From Solirubrobacteraceae bacterium (GTDB lineage: Bacteria; Actinomycetota; Thermoleophilia; Solirubrobacterales; Solirubrobacteraceae): a stretch of DNA of 8,248 nt. Shown here piece by piece: positions 1 to 6,618 of this stretch. A program made the position numbers and the translations under genes. A model generated the notes under the pieces. It was given only the letters and a program-made list of their open reading frames with translations, made no database searches and was not told where the DNA came from. The stretch is taken from NCBI GenBank assembly GCA_025455895.1, contig JALOLQ010000050.1:1-8248 (forward strand). Direction: 5' to 3'. Each line of letters opens with the position of its first letter. The stretch's first letter is position 1.

Positions 1-536
1 TGCATGAGGACGAGCTTGCCGATGTCGTGCAGCAGCGCGGTGACGATGAGGCGGTCGCGGTCCTCGTACCCGGCTTCGATCGCGAGGCGCTCGCCGGCCC
101 GCTGGGTGGCGACGCCGTGCAGGCGGAAGCGCTCGGGCGCGGCGTCCCAGACAGAGGTGCGCTCGAAGAAGTCGAAGGTGCGCGCCCGGGCGGCGATCGA
201 CTGGACCGCTTCGGGGGAGAGCACGTCGGCGGCCTGGACGATCGACTCGATCCGCCCGCGCTGGCGGCCCTCCTGCTGGTTGGCGACGCGCAGCACGGCG
301 ATGACGAGTGCCACGTCGCCTTCGACGGCGGTGACGATGTCGCCCATGTTCATGCGCTCCTCGCCGACGAGCCGCAGGACGCGGTCGCGTGATTCGGCGA
401 GCGCCGGGAAGTTCTCGAGCGCCTCGAACGCGGCGGTGAGCCGGCGCCCGTGGCCCTCGTTGTGGCGGCGCGCCGCCGCCGCGGGATCGGCGGGTTCAGC
501 GGCGCGGAGGGGCGGGAGCGAGGCGGCCTGAGTCAT
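1..536 (-). CDS. HDOD/HD-domain signalling protein, N-terminal part (3' end outside window)
   Basis: An open frame runs from an ATG at 536 leftwards through the window edge, giving 178 complete residues with no stop. Residues 1-25 are an Ala/Pro-rich, probably disordered leader. From about residue 30 the protein resembles the helical HDOD fold. There is a segment like the family's 'I..VIE.DPALA..VLR.AN' (DIVTAVEGDVALVIAVLRVAN, about 66-86). This is followed by His140 in FRLHGVATQRAGERLA, and then the His-Asp pair H170-D171 in ALLHDIGKLVL. HDOD proteins are usually cytoplasmic signalling or regulatory modules, often joined to GGDEF or other output domains. Here the HD doublet is kept, so phosphohydrolase activity cannot be excluded, and the remaining HD ligands and any output domain lie off the window. 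The gene follows gltX on the same strand after 115 bases. I see no Shine-Dalgarno or TANNNT element before the ATG. The family is fairly sure; the exact role is unknown. Confidence 0.72.
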   Translation of the reverse strand, partial: MTQAASLPPLRAAEPADPAAAARRHNEGHGRRLTAAFEALENFPALAESRDRVLRLVGEERMNMGDIVTAVEGDVALVIAVLRVANQQEGRQRGRIESIVQAADVLSPEAVQSIAARARTFDFFERTSVWDAAPERFRLHGVATQRAGERLAIEAGYEDRDRLIVTALLHDIGKLVLM

Positions 537-566
537 GGGTGCACGTCCGGTCGGGGGAGGTCGCAG

Positions 567-585
567 GAGCCGCGTCGTGCGGCTC
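567..585 (-). other. 7-bp perfect hairpin in the gltX-HDOD gap
   Basis: GAGCCGC at 567-573 is perfectly complementary to GCGGCTC at 579-585, with a 5-base loop. It lies 31 bases upstream of the HDOD gene start, read on the minus strand. No T-run follows it, so it is not a canonical intrinsic terminator. It could be a leader structure, part of the gltX 3' end, or chance in GC-rich DNA. Confidence 0.35.
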
Positions 586-621
586 ACGTTCCCCTATCGG
601 CAGCGGTGGACGGGAGTTTGA

Positions 622-642
622 GCGCCGTCTTGCAGGCGGCGC
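622..642 (-). terminator. Weak candidate terminator hairpin after gltX
   Basis: GCGCCG at 622-627 pairs with CGGCGC at 637-642 across a 9-base loop, beginning 10 bases past the gltX stop codon on the minus strand. There is no U-tract. Actinobacterial terminators often lack one, but the stem is only 6 bp and such stems arise easily at this base composition. Its position supports the call more than its structure does. Confidence 0.3.
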
Positions 643-651
643 GTGCGGGTG

Positions 652-1992
652 CTACGCCGAAGCCGGCGCGGCGGCGAGGGCGGCGTCGATCCGCCGCAGC
701 GTCTCCTCGCGCCCGAGGACGCTGAGCGTCTCGAAGATCCCCGGGGAGACCGTCGTGCCGGCCACGGCGACCCGCAGCGGCTGGTAGACGTCGCGCGGCT
801 TGGCGGCCCGCGCCTCGACGACGGCCCCGAGCGCGGCCTCGATCCCGGCGTGCGACCAGTCGGTGAGCTCCGCGAGCGCGAGCCGGGCGTCGGTGAGCGC
901 CGCGTGGCCGGTCTGGGCGAGCCACTTCTCGCGGGCCTTGGGGTCGTCCGACGGGCCGTCGTAGAGGAAGCCGGCGAGCGGCCAGAAGTCCGCGAGCGTC
1001 TGGATCTTCTCCTCGCTGATCGCCACGGCGGGCCCGAGCCGCTCGCGGCCGGTGAACGCCTCGATCCGGCGGGTCAGCTCCTCGGTGCCCAGGCCGCGCA
1101 GGTAGCGGCCGTTCATCCAGCGCAGCTTCTGCTCGTCGAAGCGCGCGGGGTTCTTCGAGACGCGCCCGAGGTCGAAGCGCTTGACGAGCTCGTCGGTGGG
1201 GATCAGCGTCTCGTCGTCGGCGTCCCCCCAGCCGAGCAGCGCGAGGTAGTTGCGCACCGCCTCGGGGAGGTAGCCGGCGTCGCGCAGGTCCTGGACGGAG
1301 GCGGCGCCGTGGCGCTTGGAGAGCTTGCGGCCGTCGGGACCGTGCAGCAGCGGCAGGTGGGCGTAGACGGGCTTGGGCGCGCCGAGCGCCTCGAGCACGA
1401 GCAGCTGCTTGGGCGTGTTGGAGATGTGGTCCTCGCCGCGCACGACGTGCGTGATCTCGGCGTCGTGGTCGTCGATCGCCACGGCGAGGTTGAAGAGCGG
1501 GCTCCCGTCGGCGCGCGCGATCACCGGGTCGTCGAGGTGCTCGTGCTGGAAGACGGCGTCGCCGCGGATCAGGTCGTGGACGACGGTGGCGCCCTCGTCG
1601 GGGACGTGCAGGCGCACGGCGCCGTCGGCCATCGGCGTGCCGCGGTAGCCGCGACCGGCGCCGTGCTCGGCCTTCCACGCCTTGACGTCGTCCCCGGTGG
1701 CGGTGGTCCGGTAGGCCCGTCCCTCGTCGAGCAGCCGCTCGAGGACCTGCCGGTGGCGCTCCTCGTTGTCGGTCTGGTGGACGATCGCCTCGTCCCAGTC
1801 GAGCTCGAGCCAGCGCAGCGCTTCGAGGATGTGCGCGATGTTCTCCGGGGTCGAGCGCTCGCGGTCGGTGTCCTCGATCCGCAGGATGAACCGGCCGCCG
1901 GCGTGGCGGGCGGCGAGCCAGTTGTAGAGGGCGGTGCGGGCGCCGCCGATGTGGAGCTGGCCGGTGGGGCTGGGAGCGAAGCGGACGCGCAT
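652..1992 (-). CDS. gltX: Glutamyl-tRNA synthetase (cysteine-free, no zinc site)
   Basis: This 446-residue class I aminoacyl-tRNA synthetase charges tRNA-Glu with glutamate using ATP in the cytoplasm. In organisms lacking GlnRS it may also charge tRNA-Gln for GatCAB amidation. The HIGH-type signature PSPTGQLHIGG is at residues 7-17, the conserved VRGEDHISNTPKQ segment at 184-196, and the KMSKS-type loop KLSKRHG at 223-229. The C-terminal third is the helical anticodon-binding region. Length is slightly below the usual 460-490. The zinc knuckle of the E. coli enzyme (C98, C100, C125, H127) is absent: its first cysteines align with T96 and A98, and the whole protein contains no cysteine. The ATG at 1992 lies two codons before the usual RFAPSPTG start. 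TAGATT ends 9 bases upstream, suggesting a near-leaderless message. It is divergent from nfo, with only 46 bases between the two start codons. Confidence 0.97.
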   Translation of the reverse strand: MRVRFAPSPTGQLHIGGARTALYNWLAARHAGGRFILRIEDTDRERSTPENIAHILEALRWLELDWDEAIVHQTDNEERHRQVLERLLDEGRAYRTTATGDDVKAWKAEHGAGRGYRGTPMADGAVRLHVPDEGATVVHDLIRGDAVFQHEHLDDPVIARADGSPLFNLAVAIDDHDAEITHVVRGEDHISNTPKQLLVLEALGAPKPVYAHLPLLHGPDGRKLSKRHGAASVQDLRDAGYLPEAVRNYLALLGWGDADDETLIPTDELVKRFDLGRVSKNPARFDEQKLRWMNGRYLRGLGTEELTRRIEAFTGRERLGPAVAISEEKIQTLADFWPLAGFLYDGPSDDPKAREKWLAQTGHAALTDARLALAELTDWSHAGIEAALGAVVEARAAKPRDVYQPLRVAVAGTTVSPGIFETLSVLGREETLRRIDAALAAAPASA

Positions 1993-2001
1993 GGCGATAG
2001 G

Positions 2002-2007
2002 AATCTA
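2002..2007 (-). promoter_or_regulatory. -10 element of gltX (TAGATT)
   Basis: Read on the minus strand, TAGATT ends 9 bases before the gltX ATG. It fits the TANNNT -10 consensus and lies in one of the few A/T-rich patches in the window (about 1997-2014). No TTGACA-like -35 is seen 16-18 bases upstream. The transcript should begin within a few bases of the ATG, so little or no leader is expected. The same patch must also serve nfo on the plus strand, but I find no TANNNT for nfo. Confidence 0.5.
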
Positions 2008-2038
2008 GGGAAATGCCCCGTCCGAGCCGCCCGAGCCG

Positions 2039-2923
2039 ATGCTGATCGGCGCCCACGTCTCCCCCGCCGGGGGCCCGGCGAAGGCGGTCGAGCGCGGCGA
2101 GGCGCTCGGGGCGCAGGCGATCCAGATCTTCAACCAGAACCCGCGCGCGTGGAAGCCGACGGTCTACTCCGGCGAGCAGGTGGCGGCGTTCCGCGAGGCG
2201 CTCGCCGCGAGCCCGGTCGACGCGCTGCTGATCCACGCGGTCTACCTGCTCAACGCGGCCAGCGAGGACGCGGAGATCCGCGCGAAGACGCTCGCCTCGC
2301 TCGTCGCCTCGCTGCGCGCCGGCGCCGCGCTGGGCGCGCACGCGGTGGTCCTGCACCCGGGTTCGGCGAAGACCGGGGACGTCGGAGCCGCGATCGAGCG
2401 GGCGGGCGTGGTGATCGCCGAGGCGCTCGCCGAGTCCGAGGGCTGCGCGCTGCACCTGGAGAACACGGCGGGCGCGGGCGGCACGCTCGGGCGCTCGTTC
2501 GGCGAGCTCGCCGCGCTCATCGACGCCGCGGGGGCGGACGCGCGGCTCGGCGTCTGCCTGGACTCCTGCCATCTGCTGGCCTCGGGCGTGGAGATCCGCA
2601 CGCCGCGCGCGCTGACCGCGGCGCTCGACGCCTTCGACGCCGAGGTCGGGATCGGGCGCCTGGGCTCGCTGCACCTGAACGACAGCCAGACGCCGCTGGG
2701 CTCCAACCGTGACCGGCACGCGAACATCGGCGAGGGCGAGCTGGGGCTCGCCGGGTGCCGTGCGTTCCTCAGCGAGCCGCGCTTCGACGCGCTCCCGTGC
2801 GTGCTGGAGACCCCCGGCCCGGACCGCTCGGGCCCGACACGTGAGGAACTCGCGCTCTGCGCGGAGCTGCGTGCGGACGGCCTGAGACGGCGACGACGCG
2901 CCCGTTCGCGCGCCGCGAAGTAG
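2039..2923 (+). CDS. nfo: Endonuclease IV (deoxyribonuclease IV, AP endonuclease family 2)
   Basis: This 294-residue TIM-barrel enzyme cleaves DNA 5' of abasic sites and trims blocked 3' ends in base-excision repair, using three metal ions. It opens with the family signature MLIGAHVSPAGG. All nine expected metal ligands can be read: H66 (LLIHAVYLLN), H106 (VVLHPGS), E141 (LENTAG), D175 and H178 (GVCLDSCHLLASG), H212 (LHLNDSQ), D225 and H227 (NRDRHANIGEGELG) and E257 (VLETPG). The start at 2039 is fixed by the conserved N-terminus; the ATG at 2013 is out of frame. No good Shine-Dalgarno is visible. The C-terminus adds a basic tail, residues 281-294, with five consecutive arginines (283-287), beyond the usual family core. 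A strong hairpin follows the stop within 3 bases. Confidence 0.96.
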   Translation: MLIGAHVSPAGGPAKAVERGEALGAQAIQIFNQNPRAWKPTVYSGEQVAAFREALAASPVDALLIHAVYLLNAASEDAEIRAKTLASLVASLRAGAALGAHAVVLHPGSAKTGDVGAAIERAGVVIAEALAESEGCALHLENTAGAGGTLGRSFGELAALIDAAGADARLGVCLDSCHLLASGVEIRTPRALTAALDAFDAEVGIGRLGSLHLNDSQTPLGSNRDRHANIGEGELGLAGCRAFLSEPRFDALPCVLETPGPDRSGPTREELALCAELRADGLRRRRRARSRAAK

Positions 2924-2925
2924 AC

Positions 2926-2963
2926 GGTCCCCCGCCCCCGGTCCAGCGGTAGGGCGGGGGACC
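2926..2963. terminator. Strong 12-bp hairpin between convergent nfo and dnaE
   Basis: GGTCCCCCGCCC at 2926-2937 is perfectly complementary to GGGCGGGGGACC at 2952-2963, with a 14-base loop. It starts 3 bases after the nfo stop and lies 86 bases past the dnaE stop on the other strand. On the plus strand it is followed by a short ATTT; no T-run follows on the minus strand. Its position between convergent genes and its perfect stem support termination for nfo, and perhaps for dnaE from the other side. Confidence 0.75.
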
Positions 2964-3048
2964 ATTTGCGACGGTATCACCCGCGGCGGCGCGTGGGTAG
3001 CGCCCCGCTGCGCCCCGCTTTCCGGAGAGCCACCCGAGGCTCGGACCC
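2964..3048. other. nfo-dnaE convergent spacer
   Basis: These 85 bases past the hairpin hold no supportable gene. They contain a short tandem pair, CGCCCCGCT at 3001-3009 and again at 3011-3019, and an 11-base palindrome CCGAGGCTCGG at 3034-3044 next to the dnaE stop. The palindrome has a one-base centre, too tight for a clean hairpin. Both may simply reflect GC-rich composition. Confidence 0.4.
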
Positions 3049-6000
3049 TCAGGCGCGCAGCGCGGTGGGTCCGAGGATCTGCTCGAGCTCGGCGCGCAGG
3101 CTGGGGGTCGGCGCGACGCGGAAGTCCTCGCCGAACCGCAGCGTGCGCTCGCCGGCGCTCGTGACGATCCCGAGCACCACCTCGGACTCCCCGGCGTGGT
3201 TGCCGAGGACGTGCTTGAGGTCGGCGATGATCGACGCCGGGACGGCCGAGGCGGCCGCGTCGAGCGTGATCCGCAGCGGCTCGGGACCGGCCGGCTCGAG
3301 CGCGGCGCGCTCGCGGGCGGCCTCGACCACGTCGGGCGCCGGCTCGAAGCGCTCGACGCTCTGCACGATGAGCGCCGTCTTGTCCTTGTCCTTGTGATCC
3401 ACGCGCCCGCGCACGAGGATGATCTCGTCGACGCCGAGCGCGCCCTCGTACTCCGCGAGCGCCTTGCCGAAGATGAGGATCTCCATCTCCCCCTCGAGGT
3501 CGTCGAGGGTGGCGAACATCATCGGGTCGCCCTTCTTCGTGCGGATCTTCTTGGCCTGGGTGATGATGCCGCCGGCCGTCACCCACTCGCCGTCCTTGAG
3601 CTGGGCGATCTCCGGCAGCGTGCCGTCCACGGCCTCGCGCAGCGCCTCGCGGACCTCCTTGAGCGGATGCAGGGAGATGAAGAGGCCGATCGCCTCCTTC
3701 TCCACGGCCAGCAGCTCGCGCTGGTCGAACTCCTCGGCGGGGATCGGCGGGTGGCTCGGGCGGAACGCGTCCGCGGCCTCGCTGCCGCCCCCGCCCAGGT
3801 CCCCCATGTCGAAGATCGAGCCCTGCCCGATCTGCGCGTCGAGCTGCGCCTGCTGGCCGGCCGACTGGGCCTGCTCGAGCACCTCGAGCATCCCCTTGCG
3901 GGTCGCGCCGGTGGAGCCGAACGCGCCGCACTTGACGAGCGCCTCGATCGCGCGCTTGTTGACGAGCCGCGAGTCGACGCGCGCGCAGAAGTCCCACAGC
4001 GACTCGAACGGCCCACCGTCCTCACGCGCGGCCTTGATCGCCTCCACCGCCTGGTAGCCGACGCCCTTGACGGCGTCCAGGCCGAAGCGGATGTTCCCGT
4101 CGACGACGACGAACTCGTGGTCGGAGAGGTTCACGTCCGGCGGCAGGATCTCGATCCCCATGTCCTCGCAGCGCGCGGCGAAGAACGGGACCTTGTCCTT
4201 CGTGTCCATCACCGAGGAGATCAGCGCGGCCATGTACTCGGCCGGGTGGTTGGCCTTCAGCCAGGCGGTCCGGTAGGCGATCAGCGCGTAGCAGGCGGCG
4301 TGCGACTTGTTGAACGAGTAGTCCGCCGACTTCTCGTTCGTCGCCCACAGCCAGTCCACCACGCGCCGGTCGGTGCCCGACGCCTCACAGCCCGAGCGGA
4401 ACTCGGGCTCGAGCTTGGCCATCTCCTCGCGCTTCTTCTTGCCGATCGCCTTGCGCAGGTCGTCGGCCTTCGCCCCGCTGAAGCCGGCCAGGCCCTTGGC
4501 GATCTGCATCGCCTGCTCCTGGTAGAGGATCACGCCGTAGGTCGGGCCGATGATCGGCTCCAGCCGCGGGTCGGCGATCTCCACCAGCGCGGGGTCGCGC
4601 TTGCCGCGGGCGTAGGTGGGGATCTGGTCCATCGCGCCGGGCCGGTAGAGCGCGACGAGTGCGACGAGGTCGTCGAACTCGGTCGGGCGGACCTTCCGCA
4701 GCGCCTCCTGCATCCCCTCGGACTCGAACTGGAAGACGCCGATCGAGTCGCCGCGCGCGAGCATCTCGTAGGTCGCGGGGTCGTCGAGCGGCAGCGTCGC
4801 CATGTCCGGGCGCTCGCCGGCGGAGCGCTCGATGATGTCGAGCGCGTCCTCGATCACGTCGAGGTTGCGCAGCCCGAGGAAGTCCATCTTCAGCAGGCCG
4901 AGCTCCTCGACCGGCTTCATCGAGAACTGCGTGACGACCTTGTAGACGCGCTCGCCGTGCTCGTCGGTCGTGTTCGCATCCGCGAGCTGCACGGGGACGA
5001 TGTCGGTCAGCGGACGATCGGCGATCACCACGGCGGCGGCGTGGATCGACGAGTTGCGCACGATCCCCTCGAGGCCGCGCGCGACGTCGATGATCGACTT
5101 CGACGTCGGGTCGGTGTCGTAGGCGGTGCGCAGCGGCTCGCCGTCGGTCAGGCAGTCCTCGAAGCTCGGCGGGCGCCCCATGATCGGGTCCGGGATGAGC
5201 TTCGCGAGCCGGTCGCCGACGCCGTAGTCGTGGCCGAGCACGCGCGCCGCGTCGCGCGTCGCGGCACGGGGGAACATCTTGCCGAAGGTGACGATCTGGG
5301 CGACCGCGTCGCGGCCGTACTTCTCGGTCACGTAGCGCATCACCTGATCGCGCCCGCGCACGGAGAAGTCGATGTCGATGTCCGGCATCGACACGCGCTC
5401 GGGGTTCAGGAAGCGCTCGAACAGGAGGTCGTAGCGCAGCGGGTCGAGGTCGGTGATGCGCAGGCAGTAGGCCACCAGCGAGCCGGCGGCCGAGCCGCGG
5501 CCGGGGCCGACCGAGATCCCGTTGCTCCGCGCCCACGCGATGAAGTCCCAGACGATCAGGAAGTAGGCGTTGAAGCCCATCCGGTCGATCACCCCGAGCT
5601 CCATCTCCATCCGCTCGAGCGCGGCGGCGGGCGGCGGGTCGCCGTAGCGCTCGTGGAGACCCTCGAGCACGCGCGAGCGCAGGTAGGCGCGCTCGTCCTC
5701 GCCCTCGGGCAGGAACCGCGGGATCAGCTGCTTGCCGAGCTCGATCTCGATGTCGCAGCGCTCGGCGATCTCGAGCGTCGAGGCGAGCGCCTCGGGCCAC
5801 TCGGCGAACGCGCTCGCCATCTCCTCGCTCGAGCGCAGGAAGAACTCGTTCGTCTCGAAGGTCATCTTCGGCGCCTCGAGCGTCGACTTCGTCTGCACGC
5901 ACAGCAGCGCCGTGTGGTGGTGGTAGTCCTCGCGCCGCAGGTAGTGCACGTCGCCGGTGCCGACGATCGGGCGGCCGACCTCGCGGGCGATCCGCACGAT

Positions 6001-6564
6001 GCCCTCGTTGGCCCGCTCCTGCGCGGCGAGCCCGTTCTTCTGGACCTCGAAGTAGACGTTTTCGGGCCCGAGCGCCTGGAGCAGGTCGTCGGCGTGGGCG
6101 CGGGCCTCGTCGTCGCGCCCGTCCGCGAGCCGGCTCGCGAAGCGTGAGGCGAGGCAGCCGGTGAGCGCGATCAGCCCCTCGCTGCGGGCGGCGATCTGGC
6201 CGAGGTCGACCGTCGGCTTGCCGCGGTTGAGCCCGTGGAGGAAGCCGTCCGAGCACAGGCGCACGAGGTTGCGGTAGCCCTGGTTCGAGGCGGCGAGCAG
6301 CGTCAGGTGGTTGCGCTCGGCCTTGCCGCGCTCGGCGTGATCGTCCACGAAGTAGATCTCGCAGCCGACGATCGGCGTGATCCCGTGCCTGCGGGCGGCC
6401 TTGTAGAGCTCCACCGCACCGTTCATCACGCCGTGGTCGGTGAGCCCGAGGGCCGGCTGGCCGAACGCCGCGGCGCGCTCGGCGAGCGCGTCGATCTTGC
6501 ACGCCCCGTCGAGCAGCGAGTACTCGGAGTGGACGTGCAGGTGGGCGCAGGACGGAGCGGTCAC
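3049..6564 (-). CDS. dnaE: DNA polymerase III alpha subunit, DnaE1 type with complete PHP metal site
   Basis: The main replicative polymerase subunit, 1171 residues, typical of full-length DnaE. An N-terminal PHP domain (about 7-270) keeps all nine metal ligands known from Thermus and mycobacterial DnaE: H10, H12, D19, H44 (LTDHG), E69, H86, C137, D205 and H207. This suggests an active built-in 3'-5' proofreading exonuclease; E. coli DnaE has a degenerate site. The polymerase core follows, with GPGRGSAAGSLVAYCL (353-368), the catalytic aspartates D395 and D397 in PDIDIDF, and the third, D561, in LLKMDFLGLR. YQEQAMQIAKGLAG (681-694) and FNKSHAACYALIAYRTAWLK (751-770) are also conserved. A tandem helix-hairpin-helix region precedes the clamp-binding peptide QGSIF (914-918), then an OB fold (about 992-1075) and a C-terminal domain. 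The start is GTG, fixed by HLHVHSEYSLLDG and by TATCCT 9 bases upstream; no Shine-Dalgarno is visible. Confidence 0.97.
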   Translation of the reverse strand: MTAPSCAHLHVHSEYSLLDGACKIDALAERAAAFGQPALGLTDHGVMNGAVELYKAARRHGITPIVGCEIYFVDDHAERGKAERNHLTLLAASNQGYRNLVRLCSDGFLHGLNRGKPTVDLGQIAARSEGLIALTGCLASRFASRLADGRDDEARAHADDLLQALGPENVYFEVQKNGLAAQERANEGIVRIAREVGRPIVGTGDVHYLRREDYHHHTALLCVQTKSTLEAPKMTFETNEFFLRSSEEMASAFAEWPEALASTLEIAERCDIEIELGKQLIPRFLPEGEDERAYLRSRVLEGLHERYGDPPPAAALERMEMELGVIDRMGFNAYFLIVWDFIAWARSNGISVGPGRGSAAGSLVAYCLRITDLDPLRYDLLFERFLNPERVSMPDIDIDFSVRGRDQVMRYVTEKYGRDAVAQIVTFGKMFPRAATRDAARVLGHDYGVGDRLAKLIPDPIMGRPPSFEDCLTDGEPLRTAYDTDPTSKSIIDVARGLEGIVRNSSIHAAAVVIADRPLTDIVPVQLADANTTDEHGERVYKVVTQFSMKPVEELGLLKMDFLGLRNLDVIEDALDIIERSAGERPDMATLPLDDPATYEMLARGDSIGVFQFESEGMQEALRKVRPTEFDDLVALVALYRPGAMDQIPTYARGKRDPALVEIADPRLEPIIGPTYGVILYQEQAMQIAKGLAGFSGAKADDLRKAIGKKKREEMAKLEPEFRSGCEASGTDRRVVDWLWATNEKSADYSFNKSHAACYALIAYRTAWLKANHPAEYMAALISSVMDTKDKVPFFAARCEDMGIEILPPDVNLSDHEFVVVDGNIRFGLDAVKGVGYQAVEAIKAAREDGGPFESLWDFCARVDSRLVNKRAIEALVKCGAFGSTGATRKGMLEVLEQAQSAGQQAQLDAQIGQGSIFDMGDLGGGGSEAADAFRPSHPPIPAEEFDQRELLAVEKEAIGLFISLHPLKEVREALREAVDGTLPEIAQLKDGEWVTAGGIITQAKKIRTKKGDPMMFATLDDLEGEMEILIFGKALAEYEGALGVDEIILVRGRVDHKDKDKTALIVQSVERFEPAPDVVEAARERAALEPAGPEPLRITLDAAASAVPASIIADLKHVLGNHAGESEVVLGIVTSAGERTLRFGEDFRVAPTPSLRAELEQILGPTALRA

Positions 6565-6565
6565 G

Positions 6566-6602
6566 GGCGCCGGAGGATAGGCGCCGGGCCGGACGGGGCG
6601 CC
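6566..6602. repeat. Three GGCGCC palindromes around the dnaE promoter
   Basis: GGCGCC occurs at 6566-6571, 6580-6585 and 6597-6602, bracketing the dnaE -10 hexamer. The copy at 6597-6602 sits exactly where a -35 would be with a 17-base spacer. Each hexamer is self-complementary, so pairs of copies could form hairpins or be protein contact sites. Such hexamers are fairly frequent at this G+C, but three in 37 bases is more than I would expect. Confidence 0.45.
6574..6579 (-). promoter_or_regulatory. -10 element of dnaE (TATCCT)
   Basis: Read on the minus strand, TATCCT ends 9 bases before the GTG start of dnaE, the same spacing as for gltX and the coiled-coil gene. No -35 consensus is visible. 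It predicts a transcript with at most a few leader bases. Confidence 0.5.
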
Positions 6603-6618
6603 GCGGCCGTTCCCGCTC

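Noticed and set aside
537..651. Possible tRNA or small RNA gene in the gltX-HDOD gap
   Set aside because: I saw no cloverleaf, T-loop or CCA-proximal acceptor pairing on either strand, only two short hairpins.
643..2712. A 689-codon plus-strand frame antisense to gltX and overlapping nfo out of frame
   Set aside because: It has no family motifs, while both overlapped genes have complete catalytic signatures in their own frames.
584..3997. A 1137-codon minus-strand open frame crossing gltX, nfo and the end of dnaE
   Set aside because: It is a low-complexity Arg/Ala/Gly/Pro translation in the wrong frame of recognised genes. Long shadow frames are expected when third positions are almost all G or C.
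3196..6147. A 983-codon plus-strand frame antisense to dnaE
   Set aside because: The translation is Val/Leu/Arg/Asp-rich with no recognisable motif, mirrors the dnaE codons, and has no start signals. It is a GC-driven artefact.
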